From Dipteris shenzhenensis (Eukaryota; Polypodiophyta; Polypodiopsida; Gleicheniales): a stretch of DNA of 64,000 bases. Position numbers and translations under genes: made by a program. Numbering within the stretch: position 1 is the first letter of the stretch; each line of letters begins with the position of its first letter. Shown here piece after piece: positions 46,873-59,596 of the stretch. The stretch is from NCBI GenBank assembly GCA_047967505.1, contig CM106540.1. One strand, given 5' to 3'. The notes beneath the pieces were generated by a model. That model searched no databases, was not told the origin of the DNA, and saw only the letters and a program-made list of their open reading frames with translations.

Positions 46873-47935
46873 ACTTTAATTAGGTCTCTTGCCCCATGAC
46901 CCCTCTACCCATGCACACAATTAGTTAAATTAGCATGCCTAGAGCAAAAGCACATCCTACCTTTGCTAGGCTTCTAACTCAACCTAGACAGCTCAAAATT
47001 TACCCAAATTAAAGCCATCCTTTAGACTTCAACGTGCCCTATCTAATGTGCATGTGAGTCGTTAGGGTGCTAAACATTCTACATCACATCCATCTCACGG
47101 TTAAATACTATGTGATCTTCAATTGCCCTCATTAAGCTAAGCACATTGGCCAACACTCACCTCCAAAGCTAGTTTGAAAGCGCCACAATAAACCACGTGT
47201 ACAAAAGACCCAAAGGGTGTCAGAAAACCCTTGTAGATGTGCAAAGCATCACTAGCCTCGTACAACATGTTGATAATATAATATCAAATGGAGAGTAACC
47301 TAGTTGAAAATAGTCAAACCACCCATAATTTCACTGATGTGAGGTCCACTCATGCACTAGCTTCCAACATCTTGTCACTTAATGTGACTTGATGGATACT
47401 GGAGATCCTTCACCATATTGAAGATTGTATAAACAATATCGTACCGAAGACGGCAATAATAAACCATGCTGAAGATGACAACTCACACGAAAGGTGATAG
47501 ATCACACCGAGATGATAAAGTCACACTAAAGGTGACGTGGTCACTTGAAGGTGGCATGGACACACTAAAGGTATCATATGCTAGCAATGTATATATTGTG
47601 ATCACATTGAAGGTGACGTGAGCTATAGTGAAGATAGCATACACAGGAATCAACCATGGTAAGAGCTCTAAATTGCGAATAAACATGCACACAAGATTTG
47701 CAAAAGATAACCAAGCGAGGTCTGAAGTCATGTCACAAGAACACATACAAGGAAAATTCACATGTGTGGTCAATAAACATATGATCATAATAAATAAATA
47801 TAAATATCAAATAATCATCCATAAAAGTAGTGCAGAAAAGTGCAAGTGTGTTACAGTAGCTTGAGTAATAATTTGCCCTTGAAGAATTTGCTACTTTGGA
47901 AGTTCGGGCAACTAACTTAACACAACTCATTCAAG
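46873..47935. other. Intergenic with a loose GAAGGTGAC repeat
   Basis: Between about 47400 and 47650 short phrases such as TCACACTAAAGGTGAC and GAAGGTGACGTG recur every 20-30 bp, a decayed minisatellite. No gene is seen elsewhere in the stretch. Confidence 0.5.
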
Positions 47936-48660
47936 ATGGCATCATCTACTTCAAAATCTGGTGCAACTTCTAAGGCAACAAAGCTAGAGGCAAACTCAAC
48001 TTCGATCTCAAACAAGGCATCTAATGGAGCAACAAAATTTAAGTCTACAATTAATTCCAAAGGGTGCCAAACCATGCCTTCCTACTTCCAATCCAACATT
48101 AAAGGCATTAATGCTAGCTCCAAGCAACAAAGAACTGTGCCGCAATTCCCTTCCTTTGCATTCAAGATGGTGACATTTGTACTAACCCAAGTACTACTGA
48201 TGCTAATGGGGGGAGAACAAACACAGGAGGGACTTCCAATGTTCCCATGACAACCACACCAAACACGCCTTACATGGACCAGACCACATTAATACCTCGA
48301 TCAAATCGGGACATGGATCTTTCTTCTCATGATTTCCAATCATTCCCTTTCTCAGTGCAATGTCTCATCTACCTATATCTAGATGAATCTAGGAACGTGC
48401 CCAAAATCATCCTCTAAAAACACCACATAGTGCAGGTTCAATCTCATGACAATCACTCACAAGGTTAAACTCCATCACACATAGCAAGAACTAGCTACTA
48501 TGACATCCCCACCAATGTCACCACCGCCCAACGGTGGGTGTAGACCATAGTATAAACATATGCTCTCACATATGCATATCCACAGACCCACAAATACTTT
48601 GGAGGTGAAGGGCAGACTCAGCCATGGCAAAGGCCAGCAGTAAAGGAGAAGGCTGTAACA
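47936..48660 (+). pseudogene. Unrecognised, possibly gag-like open stretch abutting the PPR gene
   Basis: An ATG at 47936 opens a Ser/Thr/Lys-rich N-terminus (ASSTSKSGATSKATK), and 48240-48660 continues in other frames with PYMDQTTLIPRSNRDMDL and similar phrases. The composition resembles the N-terminal region of a plant retroelement polyprotein, but I do not recognise a domain. It ends where homology to the PPR paralogue begins (about 48660), so it may be the element that replaced the end of that gene. Confidence 0.3.
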
Positions 48661-48726
48661 ATGTCTAATCTACCTGCCTTAACATGGACATTCCTAGCAA
48701 TACATATGGTGAAGCATTCATTGGAC

Positions 48727-51285
48727 CTAGCTCACACATAAATTTACAGTATGCAGAGCTCGCTCCACATCATTGTGAATTCTGCATGATGAAAGCAAGC
48801 TCAACCATGCTGAAGAGACATTTTCAAATGGCATACTGATAATCAGGTCTTCTGCCTCTTCCAATAGTCCTCTTCGCCCAAGAAGATCAATCATGCACAC
48901 ATAATGCTCCACCAAGGGGGTTATGCCATGATCTCTCTTCATAGAGGCAAAATACCGACTCCCATCAGCAAGCAGACCTGCATGACTGCAAGCAGTGAGA
49001 ACACAGATAAAGGTGACCTTGTCTGGCTCAAAGCCCTCACCTTGCATTTGATCAAAGAGTTGAAGGGCCTCCTTGGCCTGTCCATTCTGGGCACATGCAG
49101 AGATCATAGCATTCCAGGAGACCACATCCCGTTGTGGCATCTCTGTAAACAATGCTCTTGCAGTATCTAGGCTCCCACACTTGCCATACATATTCACAAG
49201 GGCATTACCCAGTACAACATCTGTCTCCCATCCGTTGCCAGCAACGGTAGCATGAATCATTTGACCCTCTTCCAGAGCTGCCACATTGGCACATGCATCC
49301 ACAATGCCAATGCAAGTCATCTTGTCTGCCTCAAAGTCTCGGGCCTGCATTTGACCAAATAGTTCCAGGGCCCCCTTGCCATGCCTGTTCTGTGCACATG
49401 CGGCAATCATGGCATTCCACGAAACCACATCCTGCCTTGGCATCTCTACAAACACTCCCATCGCATCATCTAGGCTCCCACACTTTCCATACATGTTGAT
49501 GAGAGCATTCCCCACCACCACATCTGACTCCCATCTGTTGCCAGCAACAGTAGCATGGATCAATCGACCCTCTTCTAGGGCTGCCACACTGGCACAAGCG
49601 TCCACAATGCAGATAAAGGTGATCTTGTCTATCTCAAACTCTTCGGCCTGCATTTGAGCAAACAGTTGAAGGGCCTCATTGCCATGCTCATTCTGGGTAC
49701 ATGCTCCAATCATGGCACTCCAGGATACTACATCCCGATGTGGTGTCTTCACAAACACTGCCCTTGCATCATATAGTCTCCCACAATTACCATACATATT
49801 GATGAGGGCAGTCCCAACAACAGTATCCAACTCCCATCCACTGCCGGCAGCTGTAGCATGGATGCATCGACCCTCTTCTAAGGCCACCACACTGGCACAT
49901 GCATCCACAATGCAGATGACAGTGATCTTGGAGATCTCAAAGCCTTCGGACTGCATTTGACCAAACAGTTTGAGGGCCTCGTTGCCATGCCCATTCTGGG
50001 CACACACCTTAATCATGGCACTCCAAGAGACCACATCCCGCTCTGGCATATCTGCAAATACTGCCCTGGCGTCATCTAGGCTCCCGCACTTGCCATACAT
50101 ATCGATGAAGGCATTCCGTACAATGACATCTGGTTTACATCCATTGCCAGCAACAGCTGTGTGGATCGCTCGACCCTCTTCTAGAGCTGCCACACTGGCA
50201 CATGCATACAAAACACAGATGAATGTGATCTTATTTGGCTCGAAGCCTTCTGCCTGCATTTGACCAAACAGTAGTAAAGCATCCTTGTCATGGCCATTCT
50301 GGGCACAAGAACCAATCAAGGCATTCCAACAGACCACGTCTCGCTGTGGCATCTCTGCAAATACTGCCCTTGCATCAGCTAGGCTCCTGCACTTACCATA
50401 CATATTGACAAGGGCTGTTCCCACGACGACATCTAACTCCCATCCGTTGCCAGCAACAGCAGCATGAACAGCTCGGCTCTCTTCTGAAGCTTCAACATTA
50501 GCACATGCATCCAACACGCAGATGAAGGAGATCTTGTTTGGGTTGAAGCCCTCGGTCTGCATTTGACCAAAAAGTTGCAGGGCATCCTTAGCTAGCCCAA
50601 GCTGGGCGCATGCACTGATCATGGCATTCCAGGAGACCACATCCCGCTTTGGCATCTCTGCAAACAACGCCCTCGCATCATCTAGGCTCCCGTTCTGGGT
50701 ACACGCTGCGATCATGATATTCCAAGAGTATAAATCCCGGTCAATTATTCTATCAAACACTGCTTGTGCATTATTCAGGCTACCACACTTACTGTACATT
50801 TGGACGAGAAGGTTACTCAGAAATCTGTTGCCAGAATATCCACGCCTACTCATGTGTTCATGCACAATTTTTCCTTCTGACAAAGCCTTGGCACTGGCAC
50901 AACGCCTCAAAAGCAAGGCATAGGTAGCACAATTTGTCTCTGGACCCAGGGGACCCAGGATCTCCTCATTCAATCTTTCAGAGCCTTTGTTCTTGTGATG
51001 GCGACCATCTAGCATCTGTGTGCGACAGGCAATGCAAGTACCTAATACGCTTAGCACCTCTTCAGAAATCGGCCCACTGCGTTGTAGTTGCGTTGCCATG
51101 CACCTCAAAAAGGGGACAGGCAACGACCCAAGAACCTTGCCGTTGTGCTTACCCAAGTCTATTTGCGTATCCCTAGACCAAGAACCTAGCCTACCCGAGA
51201 TATTCAAGCTGGAAGGTATGCAGCATAGTCCCCTGTGTGGTTGCGACCTCTCAAAGGTTAGAGGCTCAATCGCAAGAGAAGGCAT
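48727..51285 (-). pseudogene. PLS-class PPR gene, DYW domain lost (852-codon ORF)
   Basis: The ATG at 51285 opens an intronless ORF. The N-terminus contains LPVPFLRCMATQLQRSG, shared with the paralogue, and may include an organelle presequence. After an initial degenerate repeat pair the protein is built of five full 101-residue P-L-S triplets and a terminal P2-L2-S2 set ending in LLSSCRIHNDVERA. The reading frame then departs from the paralogue because one base is missing, and stops at 48727. DNA similarity to the paralogue continues to about 48665 (CTTCACCATATGTATTGCTAG is shared) and then ends. The E domain is therefore cut and the DYW domain is gone. As an RNA-binding editing factor it could act only with a separate deaminase partner. 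Loss of function is more likely. Confidence 0.8.
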
Positions 51286-54200
51286 GCCCGATGTCGACGA
51301 TAAAAAAGACGAACCGCAACAGAGGAATAGTGCAATGCGGTGGATATTGTTGCTGGAGCTGGGTAAATGAGAGCACTAAAAGGGGCAGTGAGCACTTGAC
51401 TGCGCATTCTAACGGAAGCTGAGGATCATTCGTTTTTAAGAAGAAAAGTAGCAGCAGAAGGAAACCCTGAGAAATCGGGAATGCTCAGCGATGAAACAGA
51501 CAGGGTGGAAAGGCAGAATTGTACGCCGTCCAATTCAAAGACAGAGCCTTACCAATGCGTATTGTACTGAGATCTTCAATCTGCCTGCGAGGCTGTCTCA
51601 GGTGCTGTGTGATGACTCCGATTCATGAGCCTTTGCGAATTAAGCCAGCTTCTGTTTCATCTCTCAGAAGCACCATGAGTCTCAGCTATGGAAGTTGAGC
51701 AGCAATCGAGCAGATGGATCCAACTGCTCTTGGGTGCGGACACCCTTTGAAAATATTTTGATTGGTGAAGGTATATGGTCCTTCTTGTATTTGTTCATTC
51801 AAAACCTGCAAATTTTTTAAGCAATGAGTTTGAACTTCTAACATTTTCATTTTCACCTCTACACAATATTTCCTCGATTTTCTACCACCTTTTTTTTTTT
51901 TCCCTCTCAATTTTGTAAAATCTGCAAAAATTTTTAGAGTATACTTATATTTCAGCTAAAAAGTCTCCCCGTTCTCAAGAAAAACCTTCAAATTTTTGAA
52001 ACGGTTTTCCTGAGAAAAGTGCTTTTTGTGAACACTCAGGACAATATTTGGGCAACATTATGAGGTCAAACACGAGCATGGACCAGCGTGGTTACAAACC
52101 ACTACACTAATCACATTCTTGTGTTAAGATGTTCTTATTTTTGCTATATAACATGACCACCAGGTTGTGTGAAGAGCACGCCAGATGGGCATATTTCCCT
52201 TCTCTTTCTTGTCAAGTGTGTCATGCGCCTTGTTTGAACTAGGGTGGATAGGTAGACTATGGTTTTCATTTGGAGAGTCTGCCTACCTATGGGAGAGGCC
52301 ACATCCGGACCAAAAGTTCACATCTGTTAGGGGTAATGCTCTTATCGAGTCAATGAGAGCTCGAGGTTCTAGAAGTGAAGTCATTATGCAACTTACAAGA
52401 TATTGTGACCTCGACTACTACCACATAAATGTTGGTGTTGTTGTCCTTCAGTCTTGCATCCACCATGGTTGGAATCCCTTATCGTCTCACGAACATGCAT
52501 CAGACATATTTGTTGTCTTCCTTATAGGATCTTGAAACTACTTGTATCACGATCCATCTATAAAAGTAAATTCTTAAAAGTTTATGAAGGAACTACTTAG
52601 CAATTTCTTAAGTTTATGATGGAGCTACCTTTCAAAGCTCCATGCGGATCATTGATTAATCAACAAAGATTTGAATATAGTAAAAATATTTGACAAGTAT
52701 ATTTAGAGACCCTTACATGAAGGCTTTTCATACAATTTATCCTTCCATTATGATAGGCATCAATCAAGAAAAGATTTGTAAGGTAGTTTCAATGTGTTGG
52801 ATTGATTCGAGAGTGCTATCATGGATTTGCTTTGAAGTTGGAAAAGATTTATGTGGATTCATTAATTTGAATGACTTGTTCCAAAGTTTGAAAGAGGTGA
52901 GATTTGCCACTCATAATCCTCTCCTGCCACGACTATCCTTTTTTTAAATGCATTCCACTCTTGGAAAGGCACCCATGACCCATCCCATTACGTAGATATT
53001 AGATCCACATGTTTGTTTCATTAGAAAACCATATAGTCGATTTCCCACTTTACAGGATGATATACTCATAAGATATACTGATACAACCTCTGGAATGCTT
53101 ACCAAGCTTGGTCACAGCTCTACTACAATGCTTTAATCGCTTCATTCTCTATCATCTTGGTTGCTCATCGGAAATTCTATTACAGTAACTGAAATCATCT
53201 GGCTCTACATTTTGACGTTAGATAGATTTGCTCTTTGGCTTGCTCAATTACAATGTCTAAGGTCTGTCGTTGGAAGAAATTCCCTCATTTGCTTTGCACT
53301 ACGTTTCCTTACCACTCGGTTACATACTAACCTTTACATAGGGGCATTCACATAAAAGATTGATTAACATGAAAGAGAAAATACTATATTTGAGCAAGCT
53401 CTGGGTTAGCACAGAGGAGCATCAATGGCACTTTCTACCTCTGGTGACCCTTAATGACCTTATTTGTGGGAACACTGCTCATTCCTAGGCTTGGCAAATG
53501 TTGAGATGAGACCCTTGGTATGTCTCAACTCGATAGCTTTTGAAGGCTATAGCTTTAACAGCTACAGTGCCATCATGTGCAGCCACAAAAAACCGAACTA
53601 GGCTAATGGCAAGCATTGAACCTCCTTCTCTTTCGATTATCTCTCTCACAAGACTAACTAGCTAGGCTCATGGCAAGCACTGCCAAAGTTTGCCTTGCTT
53701 CGCTTGTCACTCTCCTCGAGATGGATTTAAAGGACCATATGCAGGGGAGTCTTCTCTACCTGTGTGCCATCCATAGGATTTGCAGCTTGATAACGATGGA
53801 GATACACTAATTGGCACTGGACTAGTGAAAGCATTGGAAAAGCTTACGAGCAAGCTTCTCCTTAGTGATGATCATAAGGGAAATTTCTATCACGCTTGCC
53901 TTGAGTTTATCATACAACGTAGGATTGCTTAGAATATTTATTATCGTTTGAAGCCTGATACTCTCCATCATGACATTGGAAATCACGCGGTTCAGCCTTC
54001 GATTAAGGACCCCTTATGTTGGGATTTTCCATCGGAGCACTATTGCTTATCATGACAAGAGACCTTTGGCATTTTCATTTCCGTTATTATGGCATGTCCT
54101 ATATAAAAAAGCCATAGTAAGAAATTGATGATGGTTTTCATAGCACTTACGTTATTAACATGGGACTTTTTACCTTGTTTAGCAGTATTTGCATTATAAG

Positions 54201-55468
54201 TTTCTCATAAACTTTGATATAGAAATAGAGAAGGATTGTTTCTTTTGAACATTTTTGTTATGTTTGTTTATGCTCTAATTTTTCCTTCAAGGTGTTCTTT
54301 GTCTTATTGGGATTGCCAATTCTTTAAATGGCATTCATACAAATTACTTTTCATTAGTAGGGCTTTACCTTGATTAGGTACTAGCATGGAACTAATTTAA
54401 AACGTTGGATCTATAATGCTTCTAAATGATATAAATTCTTACTTACACGCAAGGTCCCAAGGTTTAGTTAAGATAATCTATTGGTTACTAGCACTCAACT
54501 CTCCTGAGACAAAAATGGATAGTAATTTTTTAATTTATGTCCCCATATTAAGGGAGGAATTCTTCTGTATATACCTTCGCAAACTTAGTTTTGGAAAGAT
54601 TTCCTTGGACAGTGCTTCATTAAAACTTTTTATACTTTGAATTTATTTATGACATGGAATTTATACGTAGGATGCCATGGATATGTAAGTTTCCCATAAA
54701 GGTTGCACTATTCTCTATATGTATTTCTTTTGATAATAAGGTAGCACAGCTGAAAAACAGAAGAGTATTTCTTTTACTACATTCACACTATGGATTCTGA
54801 TTTTTTCACTTCTTGTGAAAATACATGGGGGTAAATATAATTATGTAGAGGAGAAAAAGGAGTCTCCATTGGAATTTTTCATAAATGCCCATGCCCTCAT
54901 TATTACTAATATTATTTTGGAATATGGTAACAAGTACTTTTATGCAAGTGCTACTTCATTGCTTTCTTGAAGCTACTTTGGATCAATAAAATGCCAACGA
55001 TTGATGCAAAGATTTGCTTAATGCTAATCTAGATAGAGTGACAAGGATAACAACTATATGCCGGCATTGAAGCCTGGCTTCTACATCATGAATGAATTGT
55101 TCTAACTTTCGTTGTGTTGTGATGCTGCCAAGCGAGTCGACATACCTCTCCATTAGGTTTGCATTGAAAAATCTAAGGCAAGAAGATACGATGTTCACAA
55201 CTTTGAGGCGTACTCTACAGCAGATTATCTCCAAGTACTGATAAATCAAATTGGACATTCTATTGGAGACTAGGTATCAGTATTGTTGTACTTTTTGCAA
55301 TATATCGACATGAATGTGAGTCTAAAAATTGACTCCCACACTGACACTTTGTCAGATGGAATGGTATGATTGGAACTGGTTCCAAATTGTAGGCATATAC
55401 TCCATCTTCCTGCATACATGAGCATCTATGTATGTATATAATGTACATGTATGTATATAGATGTATGT
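51286..55468. other. Intergenic, upstream of the minus-strand PPR gene
   Basis: 51290-51700 is GC-richer and should contain the promoter and 5' leader of the PPR gene. 51890-55468 is AT-rich and has no recognisable gene; the open frame at 52185-52535 has no known domain. Confidence 0.45.
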
Positions 55469-55489
55469 AATGTGTGTGTGTGTGTGTGT

Positions 55490-55533
<44 letters not shown>
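55469..55533. repeat. (TG)n and (GA)n compound microsatellite
   Basis: About ten TG dinucleotides (ATGTGTGTG run) are followed by about 18 GA dinucleotides, creating low-complexity leucine/serine frames on the minus strand. Confidence 0.95.
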
Positions 55534-55541
<8 letters not shown>

Positions 55542-56130
55542 GCCACAAATAGGTTAAAGATATGCTCTCTATGACAAGGACACCTTTTGTATTTACCATA
55601 TCCCTTACCAATACTCTCCCATCTAGTTAGTCCATAGTGCATTGTGAAGTATTAACTAAGGAAAAGGCATTTTTTAAAAAATAGACTTACTCTAGATTCT
55701 TCCAAAGTTGGTACTCCAACATTGCTTACTATCAGAAATTATCCACTTAGTATTGAGCACTCTATATAAGCCCCCCCAATTGGTAAAAAGCAAGATTAAT
55801 TAATTTGTGTCACAACTCGGGGCTACAATGGATCAATTAACGTAAGGTACATTGGTGTCAAAATGGATCAATTAACATAAGATTGCAAGCATATTGTGTC
55901 GCAGAAGATTTGCGATGTCGCTCGTTATGGCTTCTTCCAAAAGCTTCTGCATCCCTGGATACTATAAAAGGACGTGCCCTTGAGCATACACCACCACAAA
56001 CCCAACAAAACCATGCAGTAGCCTCTAGATAGGAGATTTTTCCGTGGAACCCAATGGTTGGCAGCTCATTTCAGCCTCAAGTCTCTGACGGTTTCTCCAC
56101 AGCCTTCACGGGGGAGGTAGGGAGACACAG

Positions 56131-56400
56131 TAGTGCTGGAAGAAACTTCTAGGGGAGGTAGGGGAGGGAAGAGTGGGAGAGAGTGAGGGGGGGGTGGCAC
56201 TGAGCTAAGAGAGAGTGAGCGAAAGGAGGGAGAGAGGCAGGGGGGACGAAGAGGAGAGGGAGCAGAGGAGAGGAGGGGGTTGAGGAGAGGAGAGGGAGTG
56301 AGAGGAGAGAGGTAGGGGTGAGGAAGAGGAGAGGGAGCACAAGCAGAGGAGAGGGGGGGTTGAGGATGATAGTAGAAGTGAGAGAGGAGAGAGAGAGGAG
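56131..56400. repeat. Purine-rich low-complexity tract
   Basis: The plus strand is GGGAGG/GAGAGG-rich for 270 bp with internal quasi-repeats (GGAGAGGGAG). It may be part of the LTR proposed at about 56538. The proline/serine-rich ORFs on the minus strand are composition artefacts. Confidence 0.85.
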
Positions 56401-56533
56401 TACACATGATATAGCTACCTATACACTACCTTGTATTGAACATGAACATGAAGATATACATGTGAACCCCTTTGGATTAGGGTCAGGGTTTTCCCCTAAA
56501 GCCCTAGACGTATGGTGCAATTTATACCATTCT

Positions 56534-56551
56534 CGACACCCCCTCTTAAAT
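56534..56551 (-). other. Possible polypurine tract and LTR edge (minus strand)
   Basis: On the minus strand TTTAAGAGGGGG is followed by TGTCGAGAATGG, the pattern of a polypurine tract joined to an LTR. I could not find the other LTR edge or any pol domain nearby. Confidence 0.35.
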
Positions 56552-57794
56552 TGCATTGGGTAAGTAGAGGGTTCATGTACAAGACCTTTTTGTGTTTTGT
56601 TTGATGCATGTGGTAGCACCCAAAATTGAAAAGAAAACTAAAAGAAATCAGAGTAGTATGTGCGTATGCGAGCACAGTGACTACATAGCGGAAGCATGTA
56701 CAATGAGTACAACTTACTAGATCCTGTACATAACGTGGATTTCCCCCTCTTAAGTTGTGGGTCATCCTTCGCCTTTGGGAATAAAACCCAGAAGATAGGC
56801 TGAAAAGAAGAGGAAGGAAATATGTAGAAAGTGAAGTCCACCTGGATCAAAGACTAGTCAATTGAAAGATCAGTGCATGTATGGCTACGTGCTGAACATT
56901 TCAAGGTTGAACATGTCATAAGTCGCCATGGACTGTGTACCTGCTCTATGGAAGAGGCATCCGGAGTTAATGTAGCGATGGAGAAGGAATCTGGTAGGTT
57001 GTGACATACAAGGGTGTCACCAACCCAAAAGAACTGGCAACAATGTGTGGGGTATGCTGCAGAGTAGAACTATAATCTCTATCGAATGATGCGAGGTCAA
57101 AGAAGACCGCATAGTTGGTGTCGATAGAGTAATCCAGGGGTTGAAAATTTGGGGTCAAAGGTGCAAATATGATACGCTACTCTGTTGAAGAAGAGGCCCA
57201 TAAAACTAACAAGGTATGGCAACCTGCCAAACCTGTATGCTCAACTATCATGAGCTAAAGGTCATTTGATGTGTGCATGGCTAAACATCCATCGGCATGG
57301 GATGTAGCATTTGTCAAAGGCTCAAGGTGGCGCTGACAGTATGGTGCAGGACCACACTGATGCATAGGTGTCCTCATGCTGAGGAATGACCCGGTGATCA
57401 AAAGAGGTGGTGGCAATAACTGGATCCAAGGGTCGTGCAATGTGGCATAACCAAGTCGATGCTGGAATGTCCTGAAGACTGATGTGTTGATCTACACTAA
57501 TGATGAAAACTCTGTCAAAAAATGTGATGAGCTCTGTATAAGAGGTGAAAGCATCATGGATTGATGTTGAAATGGAATTACCTAAAGAGATGAATGCATT
57601 ATGGCATATATCTCCACATGTGGCTAGAGATGTGAGTGTCTCGTATGGAGGAGTTACTTGCTGTGAATAACTGCATGATCACTAGTGAACTCAGTTGAGT
57701 ATTTGCACCTGCGGTGGCAACAGATGGAGTCGACGGATCCATGCATGAATGTGATGGTTGTACATCACTGGAATCAAGCTGTGCTGATGTAAAT

Positions 57795-57935
57795 GGGTTT
57801 GCCTATACTGAGGACTTACTGTCAAATTCGCCTCGTGCTGATGGCTTACTGTTGAATGTGCCTTGTCGTCCTGAGGGCTTACCGAGAAGTGTGCCTCATG
57901 CTAAGGGCTTACCGTCGAGGAATGTGCATGATCAA
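57795..57935. repeat. Minisatellite of about 30-36 bp units
   Basis: Four imperfect units share GCTTACTGT/GCTTACCG followed by GTGCCTCATGCT-like sequence. On the minus strand they read as repeats of H-x-S-T-V-S-P-Q-type peptides. The surrounding frame has stops, so I do not call a gene. Confidence 0.6.
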
Positions 57936-57959
57936 AAACTGCGGGCTGATCCATGCTAA

Positions 57960-59596
57960 CTTTTGAAGCATCTGCATCTGATCTCTCAAGGCCAATGAGT
58001 ATCCAGTTTGCATCATAAACTGGTACACACCTTGTGGCAATGAATGGTCGAAGAAGGTTCTCTTTCCACTTACAGATCATGTCTGAGTGGTCGGGTCTGT
58101 TGTTTGGAGCAATTTTGAGAACCTTTCATAAAACCATTATAACTTTCTGTTCCAAGCTCCATTTTGAATGAAACTGATATCAGAATCTTTGTCTTTTCAA
58201 GATCTATGTTTCGTCCCGATTATCCCATTCAGCCAAATCAGCCCTATCAATTCACACCTTGCACATTAGTTCACATTGTGTTGAGTCAAAAGATGTTCTT
58301 CCAACAATGGCTCGCCCTTACTTTTGGGGCTGACCGATTAGCTCAAATCAATGCTTCCCCTTAGCCTTTCTTATTTCCAATGCTAGAGTACAACCTCACC
58401 TTTGAGGTCTATATCTTTGTTTTGATATGAGAAGATAGAGAGTGAGTGTCTCTTTAAGCTTCATCTAATGCCCAAATCTCTTCTCTCTTCTTCAATTTGT
58501 GGGTTGAGACGTGACCAAAACCAAACCCCCTGTTTTGTGTCACAGTAGCTCTAGCCTAGCATCCCTGATTTGGCTTATGTCAGTGCAAGTGTTGGATTGG
58601 CTCTTATCAAGTGAGAGGAATTCTTACTTTCTCTGTCAAGGTCGCTAGTCGGCTTAGATGCGATCCAAGACATTTGCTTAACAAATTCTATATTTAAAAA
58701 AGGAAAGCAACTCATCAAAAAGTCTTGCCATTGCCGTCACTTTCCAACTTATGTTGATGACCGAGAAAGGCCATGTGTTGGGACAGCTGGGTTAGAATTT
58801 GATAAGATCCTGGTGGCTTCGTGCTCGGGATGCCCTCCTGGACCAATCCCTAATATGCCACCTTTCATGCTTGCAATTTTAGTGACATCTCGAGCACATG
58901 TGTGGTTCCGATTGCATTCTGTCAAGTTTCCTGCAGGATGTAATTGGGCTCAGGGACACATGACAACGTAAAGTTTGCAAGATCCTATCGAAGTTACATG
59001 CATATGTTAGGATTGAAATCCGATAGGGATCTTCATTTCGATTGCATATCTCCCTTCTGCCGACCCTTGCCTGCTTGTGTAGTTTGTGTGTAGTTTGTTT
59101 GTATCCTTCAGACATCCGACTGTACTTTTTGCCTAAAATTTGCCAAAATTGTTGCATGTGCCCAACCTCGCGACCAGATGAGTGCATTTAACTCCCAATT
59201 GATTGCAGCCAATCGAAGCATCACACCTATTTTAGAAGCAAATTAATCGTAAAAATTCTGAATTTGTGCTTTACAAAATGAGAACAATTGCTAAGGCAAA
59301 GGCACCTTCGGATGTCATGATTGGCGGTTAGTGTCCGATCCCGAGCGTCTTCCTCCACCGGTGATGACGATTTTCCGCCATGTCACCACTTGGCGTGCAG
59401 AAGGTGACAGGTGTGTCTCTTTGGACACGGGGATGCTGCATCACTAGAGCCAGCAGCTGCCCATAAGGCAGCCTGCTGCTCAGGGGAGCTGCTCTTAAAA
59501 ACCAAAACATGTCCGATGTATAGTGCTTTCGAAAAATAGGAGCTCAATAGCAAGAGGGATGCCAAAGATAAGCGACCAAGCAGGGCGACATACGTG
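57960..59596. other. Intergenic, including the presumed promoter of the plus-strand PPR gene
   Basis: No gene is recognised. The last about 250 bp become GC-richer, as expected for the 5' leader of the PPR gene. A phrase TCTAGCCTAGCATCC at about 58552 is shared with MITE copy 2, perhaps a further family fragment. Confidence 0.45.

Noticed and set aside
48904-51176. Series of 60-116-codon plus-strand frames antisense to the minus-strand PPR gene
   Set aside because: They repeat every 303 bp and are the complement of the PPR modules, so they are shadows of the coding repeat.
56066-56407. Proline/serine/leucine-rich minus-strand frames
   Set aside because: Composition artefact of the purine-rich tract.
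57714-57959. 81-codon plus-strand frame with repeated GLP/GLL phrases
   Set aside because: It overlaps a minisatellite, has no domain, and the opposite strand is equally open.
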